DNA of 13,443 nt, taken from Isohypsibius dastychi. Its lineage: Eukaryota > Tardigrada > Eutardigrada > Parachela > Isohypsibiidae. Made by a program: the position numbers and the translations under genes. A model generated the notes under the pieces. The model had not been told where the DNA came from, searched no databases, and was given only the letters and a program-made list of their open reading frames with translations. Of the stretch, positions 8,732-13,443 are shown one piece after another. Positions within the stretch are counted from its first letter, which is position 1. Each line of letters opens with the position of its first letter. Where the stretch lies: NCBI GenBank assembly GCA_034696485.1, contig JAQIWT010000958.1, positions 1 through 13,443 on the forward strand, read 5' to 3'.

Positions 8732-11700
8732 ATCTGATTACTCTTGCATTTACTCTGGGACTCGTCTGCAGCTCGCGAAATTCCCTGGACGTCAAAAGCA
8801 AATCAAAATCGAGAAAAGTGAGTACTTTTCCAGTCCAGCCGGTCTACACTTATTTGACACTCAGTTCAGCCGTTAAAATGGGAACCGGCAGAGCCCACTT
8901 GACCCCAACTTCCCGTTTTTCTGTGTTTGACTACAAATCAAGTTTGCCGTTCGTATTTTATTGTGGCTTTTGTGGGGAACAATAGAAACGATAGAAAACT
9001 TATCGATTTTCGCTCTATGCGTCCAAATGTCGATCGAAGATTTATGAGCTGAATTTTAGGACTAGTCATTGATTGAAAAGTGGGCGAAAAGCTGTGCTTT
9101 TGTCATTGTGTATTGAAATGACATGAATTATGCATAAAGCTCTTGACATTTATCGGAAACCTTTTCTCTGACAATTTTCGCGGTCGAAAACAATTTCTCT
9201 TGAAATTTATACAGCACACTACACGCAATCTAGCCACGCACGCACTCGGATGGGTTTTTGAAGAATTAAGAATTAGTGGAGTTGACTTGGAAAAGGTTGC
9301 TGTTAAAATTGTGAACTTGTCCTTTCAAAGTTACAATAAATCTTGTTGTCTGATTCATTGTAGCCTCCTACACCCCATGAGCCAATGATTGACAAAACAA
9401 TACCACAATCATGATTTGCATCCATTTTGTGAGCCGGCTTTATTTTCTGCATAATGCTCGAGAAAATGTTATTGATTTGCCCGGTTGAAACTAGATCTTT
9501 AGTCAAATATATGATGCTTTATTCGAAAAATGGCCCAGAGCAAATGATCGGCTTTGGAGCGAGGAATATAAACATGTCCGATTTGGCCGACATTTATCAA
9601 AGCGGAAATTATTCTGGAAACGCCAATTATGCGCATCATTAATCGATCCAGAATCCAAGTTTGCATTATCAATATTAACAGAAACGGACAGAAGACACAC
9701 TTTTCAAACAAACAGGGAAGGTATTAAAACTGATTGACAAAATATTCGTCTATCGAAAAACGCAATCCTTTGGTGCAAGTAAAGGTTATTTTTTAGAGGG
9801 CCACATTATTTGTGATTGCGTTTTTAAAAAGTGGGTTAATGTGATTCAGCAGTTGGATATTTTTCAATCAGGATGCAAGTCAGCATTAGTCTCGCCTGAT
9901 CGAAATATCAGTAATTTGGCAGACCAGACCCCGATTTCCGCTTCCCTTCCTTCTTGCCTTCCTGACAGAGCGCCATCATTAAACCCAAATCCCAGACTGC
10001 GAAATGCATATAAAAGCGAATGTATGCACAACATTAAGTCCTGCTCATTCATGGTGATTTAAACATGTTTATACATGATAGGAATAAAGTCAACTTGGAT
10101 TACCATTCCTCCCTTAAGTCGAAACACTATCCAACATCTTTCTGGGTCAATCAATCCCAAGAACTCTGAACAACCAATTCAATATTTTCTGTCCTTAATA
10201 AGAATGGCAAAATCAGCTCAAAGGTTAGTGAACCAAAACGAAGTATCACAGGAAGCATTCACTATTTCCTCAAGAATATTTTGGGAAATTAAAGGGGCCG
10301 AAAGTAAACACTGAAGAACGTCTGGTGATAATCTAAACGCGCGGTAGTTCCTATTAATTATTTTGACCCAATTTGCATGCGGGAGTGAACTTAATTAATG
10401 CATATTTCTCTTTCTATTAAGACGAGACATGACGCCCCTGAAATCCGCCAGTCACATCGCCCTCATCATTCGCGACATGTCAGGATCGACTTGGATTATG
10501 ACAAGCTGCTCAAGAGTTTTGGAGTGGAAGACAATAATGTGACAAACATCTCAACCGATGCTAATTCCACATCCTCTGACCCTGAAATATCAACTCGCGG
10601 TAAGCTTGAGTAGCCTCTTATGGTAATCAAAGTGAAACGGGAAAACACAGTCAGGGCACTTCAAAGTGTCGGTCCGTGGTGAATCACCATAGTCAGAGAA
10701 CCGCTAAATAAATGGCGGTCAGAAATTCCGCCGAAGCATGGCGGCATGAGGTGGAAGGTCTTAATGAACTTAAGCCCTAGTTCAACCGAAGAACATAAAA
10801 TAACTTAAGGTGTTCTTCGGCAAAGATGCTCCAAGTATTGCGGTGATACCCAGTGTCACACTGGAGCCGAAGTTAGTGTCAGGATCAGACTGTTACTTTA
10901 AACGAAACCGAGTCATTCAAAAGAAGAAGTTCTCAACCCAGCTGATGAGATATTATGAATGACTGCACTGCTTAATTTAGAATCAGCGTTTAAATGTTTC
11001 GACAGCCCATTGTTTGTGTGTTTGTCAGTGACCGGGAAGTCCGAGTTGACATGCGAGACCCTGCATTGCGGCCATGGAAGGATTTGTCAAATTTCGCCGA
11101 AAACTTTGTCACCCGAATGTGTTTGTCGACCGAAATGCTCACAAAGGCAACATGTTGTACGTACCGTTTACCCGATCACCGAAACTGTGTGACCTTAATC
11201 GTTGTTATCCAAGGTATGTGGTTCGGATGGGCGACTGTATCATAATCACTGTGAACTATACCGGACAAGCTGTATGACCAATAAAATGATCCGCTTACTC
11301 TCATCCCAAAGCGCTCAATGTAATGGACAAAAAAGTAAGTTACATCATTTCTCGCTTCCCCCCTCGGGGTCAACCATCATTAAGCATGCATTTTCTCGCT
11401 CCATCACAGAATCTCATTTCCCGCTCGATTCACACACGACGTCGACGTCGACCTCGACGACATTTCAGCCTGAATGCACCAAAAGCGATTATGGACATTT
11501 CAAGGAAAAGCTCATGCTGTACTTTTACGACCGTTTGGCGCCCATTTATCGCCGCGAAGATTCTTCAAGTCAGTCGTTTATTTCAGCATGATTTTAACTT
11601 GCACGTTTCCAAAACGGTCTGATATATTGTATTGCTTTGAATGAGACCATAGAGTAGAATAACAAATACATTTTCACTCATTTCTTTTCAGTGGACAAAT

Positions 11701-13443
11701 ATGCTATCCTGAAAGACATTTTCCAAGTCGTCGATTCCAACGAAAATGGCCAACTAAGCCAGCAAGAACTGAATCATCAACAAGACGCCACATTAAGTCG
11801 GCTCTCACTGAAATGTCATCTTGCCGATCTGCTGAGGAATGAGGACTCAAACGGCGATGATGAACTGGAGCTATATGAATTACTCCAAGCTTATGGTCAG
11901 TTCACAGGAAATGATATATCTGTTAACCAAAAAGACCCCATGAGAAACTTTTGTAATATGTTTGATATCAATTGAGGTCAGGATGATGAATCGGTTTGCT
12001 GGAATCGAACCTCTAGATTAAGAGGGCAAAAGAGCCTTTTGCGTGAGAGAATGGTGTCATTGTGAAATGATATCCCGCTCTGAAAATTGCACTCATTTCC
12101 AACACCCCCCACAATAACCGAAGACATGATCGATTCGTACATTGAAATACCCCTGAGATTTATTCCTTATCGCAATTGCGGCTTGCTGCCTTTTAAACAT
12201 GATCCCTATCATAACTCTTCCCATTCAGGTCGTATTTATCGTTCCGGTCAATACACCCTCTCGCGCCCGCTTCAGTCCATTGTTGGCCTACTTGCCCGAC
12301 TTTATGGATTAACTAAATTGACGAAGAGGAAAAAAACTGAAAACAAACCCGCTGGAGAAAATCAATACTTTTGGGTCTCGGATGACATATCATGATATCG
12401 CTCTACTTTCTTAGTAAAGTGCTCTGAATGATGCGTCAACAGAATCTGGGTTTTCGAATTTCTGTTAAAAGACATTGTTATATGCGTTTCATAAGATACT
12501 TTGTTTCTTTATAGGTTTGCCTGATCCCAAAGATAAACTATCAACTGAATCATTTCGGCAATGGTCAGTCTCCACCGGGAGTAGTATTGAAATTCCATGT
12601 GGTCTGCCAGTTGATCCAAATTGGCCGGTCACTTGGGAGCGCAATCAAGTGACCCTAACTGGAAATGAGGAAGATGCGACGGGAATACGAATGGATAAAA
12701 CGGACACGTTGTATTTGACTCACGCTCAGCTTATCCATGATGGCAATTATTCCTGCTTTAATCAGCGGTTCCCTCAAGGCCGTGTGACCCACAGCTTGAG
12801 GATTACCATGGCGCCAGCTGTTGAGATCGCACCACGCCAGCGCTTCTATAAAGTGCATGACAAGGCCAAGTTAAAGTGCCATGCTGTTGGGGTGCCACAA
12901 CCACAAATAAAATGGCTCAAAAACGAAATCGAAATCAATACTTCTTCCAAAGGTAAGTTCATCCGTTCTTCACAAAACTGCACCTGTGTCAAAATCAGTA
13001 ACTCACAGGCCATGTTCTCAGTTTTGATGAACTCAAACTGAAAGACACGGGAACATATACCTGCAAAGCGGAGAACTCAGCAGGAGTCTCTACAGATGTT
13101 TCTTCGGTGTTTGTGGTGGACGAGCTGAATGGGTTGGAAATCACGAGAAGGGGCTATTTAGCGGTTCTTCATGCCTATGGTATCAGTTTCTATGACCCAC
13201 TCGACTGTCGACTTCGATTCAGAATTCTGAGGAACGATATTATTCCGGGTACTTCAAATGACAGAGTTTGTGGGAATGATGCTCATCTCTGTGAATGGGG
13301 TGGGGCAGTCAACGTCATGGACAAGTACATTTATGTCACTCAGCCTTTGTTGAACCGGATCATTTCAATATCGCTCGAACAAATGATCGTCGTTCAAGTA
13401 AGTTGTTAAAACTCAGACGAAATGCTTAACATTCCAGCATGAT
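8704..13443 (+). CDS. FSTL4/5: Follistatin-like 4/5 protein (partial, 3' end outside window)
   Basis: A secreted multidomain glycoprotein of the FSTL4/FSTL5 group. Exons: 8704-8817, 10422-10599, 11029-11156, 11214-11334, 11410-11568, 11692-11895, 12515-12952, 13009-13397, and the next from 13439. All phases agree and give 577 residues. Domains: signal peptide 1-24; basic and Asn-rich linker with several N-x-T/S sites; follistatin/Kazal module 106-176 (CETLHCGHG.., VCGSDGRLYHNHC); EF-hand loops 248-259 (DSNENGQLSQQE) and 285-296 (DSNGDDELELYE), both with acidic ligands; Ig domain 1 (C330, W342, C382); Ig domain 2 (C423, W435, C466); then the start of the conserved C-terminal region (YIYVTQPLLNRI). 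Vertebrate FSTL5 is about 850 residues, so about a third is missing. FSTL4 and FSTL5 cannot be separated here. Exact function in invertebrates is not known to me. Confidence 0.93.
8818..10421 (+). other. Large first coding intron of the FSTL gene (about 1.6 kb)
   Basis: It starts GTGAGT and ends ..CTATTAAG, joining phase 0 to phase 0. It is over 25 times longer than the typical intron here. Frames inside it on either strand are AT-biased and show no recognisable domain. It contains a TATAAAAG at 10009. Length of this kind in a compact genome suggests regulatory content, which is inference only. Confidence 0.7.
10009..10016 (+). promoter_or_regulatory. TATA-box-like site in FSTL intron 1
   Basis: TATAAAAG, the strongest TATA match I noticed in the window, is preceded by a pyrimidine-rich tract (CTTCCCTTCCTTCTTGCC) and followed about 30 bp later by a TCATTC initiator-like site. 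It could mark an internal promoter giving an FSTL form without the signal-peptide exon. It could equally be chance in AT-rich DNA. Confidence 0.25.
10651..10872. repeat. Cluster of perfect inverted repeats in FSTL intron 2
   Basis: At least five hairpins lie within about 215 bp: CACTT/AAGTG near 10658; GTGGTG AAT CACCAT near 10680; ACCGC (10700-10704)/GCGGT (10715-10719); CCGCC (10728-10732)/GGCGG (10740-10744), which can also pair with the GGCGG at 10714; and CTTAA/TTAAG (10760-10774). The strongest follow: CCGAAGAACA (10786-10795)/TGTTCTTCGG (10811-10820), a perfect 10-bp stem, and CCAGTGT C ACACTGG (10850-10864), a perfect 7-bp palindrome. GCTCC (10828)/GGAGC (10863) can enclose the last one. 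CCGAAG occurs three times and its complement once. GC content looks higher than in the flanks. Confidence 0.7.
11435..11461 (+). repeat. GTCGAC-type simple repeat coding for Ser/Thr
   Basis: A short run of alternating ACG/TCG triplets (ACGTCGACGTCGACCTCG and flanks) in the FSTL exon at 11410-11568 encodes a TTSTSTSTT stretch. It lies in the linker between the Kazal module and the EF-hands, a place where length change is tolerated and O-glycosylation is likely. Confidence 0.6.
11896..12514 (+). other. 619-bp FSTL intron between EF-hand and Ig exons
   Basis: Donor GTCAGT is non-optimal; the acceptor TTTCTTTATAG is good; both are phase 1, joining ELLQAYG to LPDPKDKLS as in the family. If the intron is retained, the frame runs to a stop at 11973-11975 and gives a short protein with only the Kazal and EF-hand modules. 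A 100-codon open stretch at 12087-12395 lies inside without recognisable domains. Confidence 0.75.

Noticed and set aside
9303-9711. Overlapping minus-strand open frames in FSTL intron 1
   Set aside because: Low-complexity AT-rich reading, no family resemblance, and frames overlap each other on both strands.
10930-10965. CTGATGAG at 10940 as a hammerhead ribozyme core near the hairpin cluster
   Set aside because: The required GAAA segment and flanking stems are not present.
11990-12060. B-box-like GGTTCGATTCC on the minus strand, as in tRNA genes or tRNA-derived SINEs
   Set aside because: The flanking bases do not form a T-stem (only two of five pairs), no A-box or cloverleaf is found at the right distance, and it lies inside an intron.
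12087-12395. 100-codon open frame in the EF-Ig intron as a cassette exon or separate gene
   Set aside because: No ATG at its start, no recognisable domain, and the flanking exons join directly in phase and match the family without it.
1-13443. CRISPR array, bacterial operon or prophage content
   Set aside because: No regularly spaced repeats and no bacterial-type genes; spliceosomal introns and metazoan-type extracellular domains dominate.

Overview
The window is animal (metazoan) nuclear DNA. It holds three protein genes, all on the + strand and all split by introns. Introns are mostly 41-62 bp with GT..AG ends, and exon phases join without conflict at nearly every junction. Such compact introns and close gene spacing (three genes in 13.4 kb) suggest a small invertebrate genome. 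Acceptors lack the strict TTTTCAG of nematodes. I favour a compact ecdysozoan (a tardigrade would fit) or a similar small invertebrate, but the species cannot be fixed from sequence alone.

Layout: (1) 1-4021 is the 3' part of a receptor-type guanylate cyclase gene. It covers part of the extracellular ligand-binding domain, a single transmembrane helix, a degenerate kinase-homology domain, a coiled-coil linker and a complete class III cyclase domain. (2) 4022-5478 is noncoding and carries two clear inverted-repeat structures. (3) 5479-6843 is a three-exon gene for a secreted mucin-like protein with a signal peptide, a six-cysteine module, a long Thr-rich tract and a basic C-terminus. (4) 6844-8683 shows no convincing gene. 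(5) 8704 to the window end is the 5' two-thirds of a follistatin-like 4/5 (FSTL4/5) gene. It has a signal peptide, a follistatin/Kazal module, two EF-hands, two Ig domains and the start of the conserved FSTL C-terminal region, and it runs off the right edge.

All three products act at the cell surface or outside the cell, but nothing indicates that they form one pathway. They are separate genes with their own spacing, not an operon. The least explained sequence is a cluster of perfect short inverted repeats at about 10650-10872, inside intron 2 of the FSTL gene. It looks like a folded RNA or a mobile-element remnant. The mucin gene's three basic FRL motifs and a likely GC-AG intron in the cyclase gene are also worth a look. 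I found no clearly new multi-gene system.
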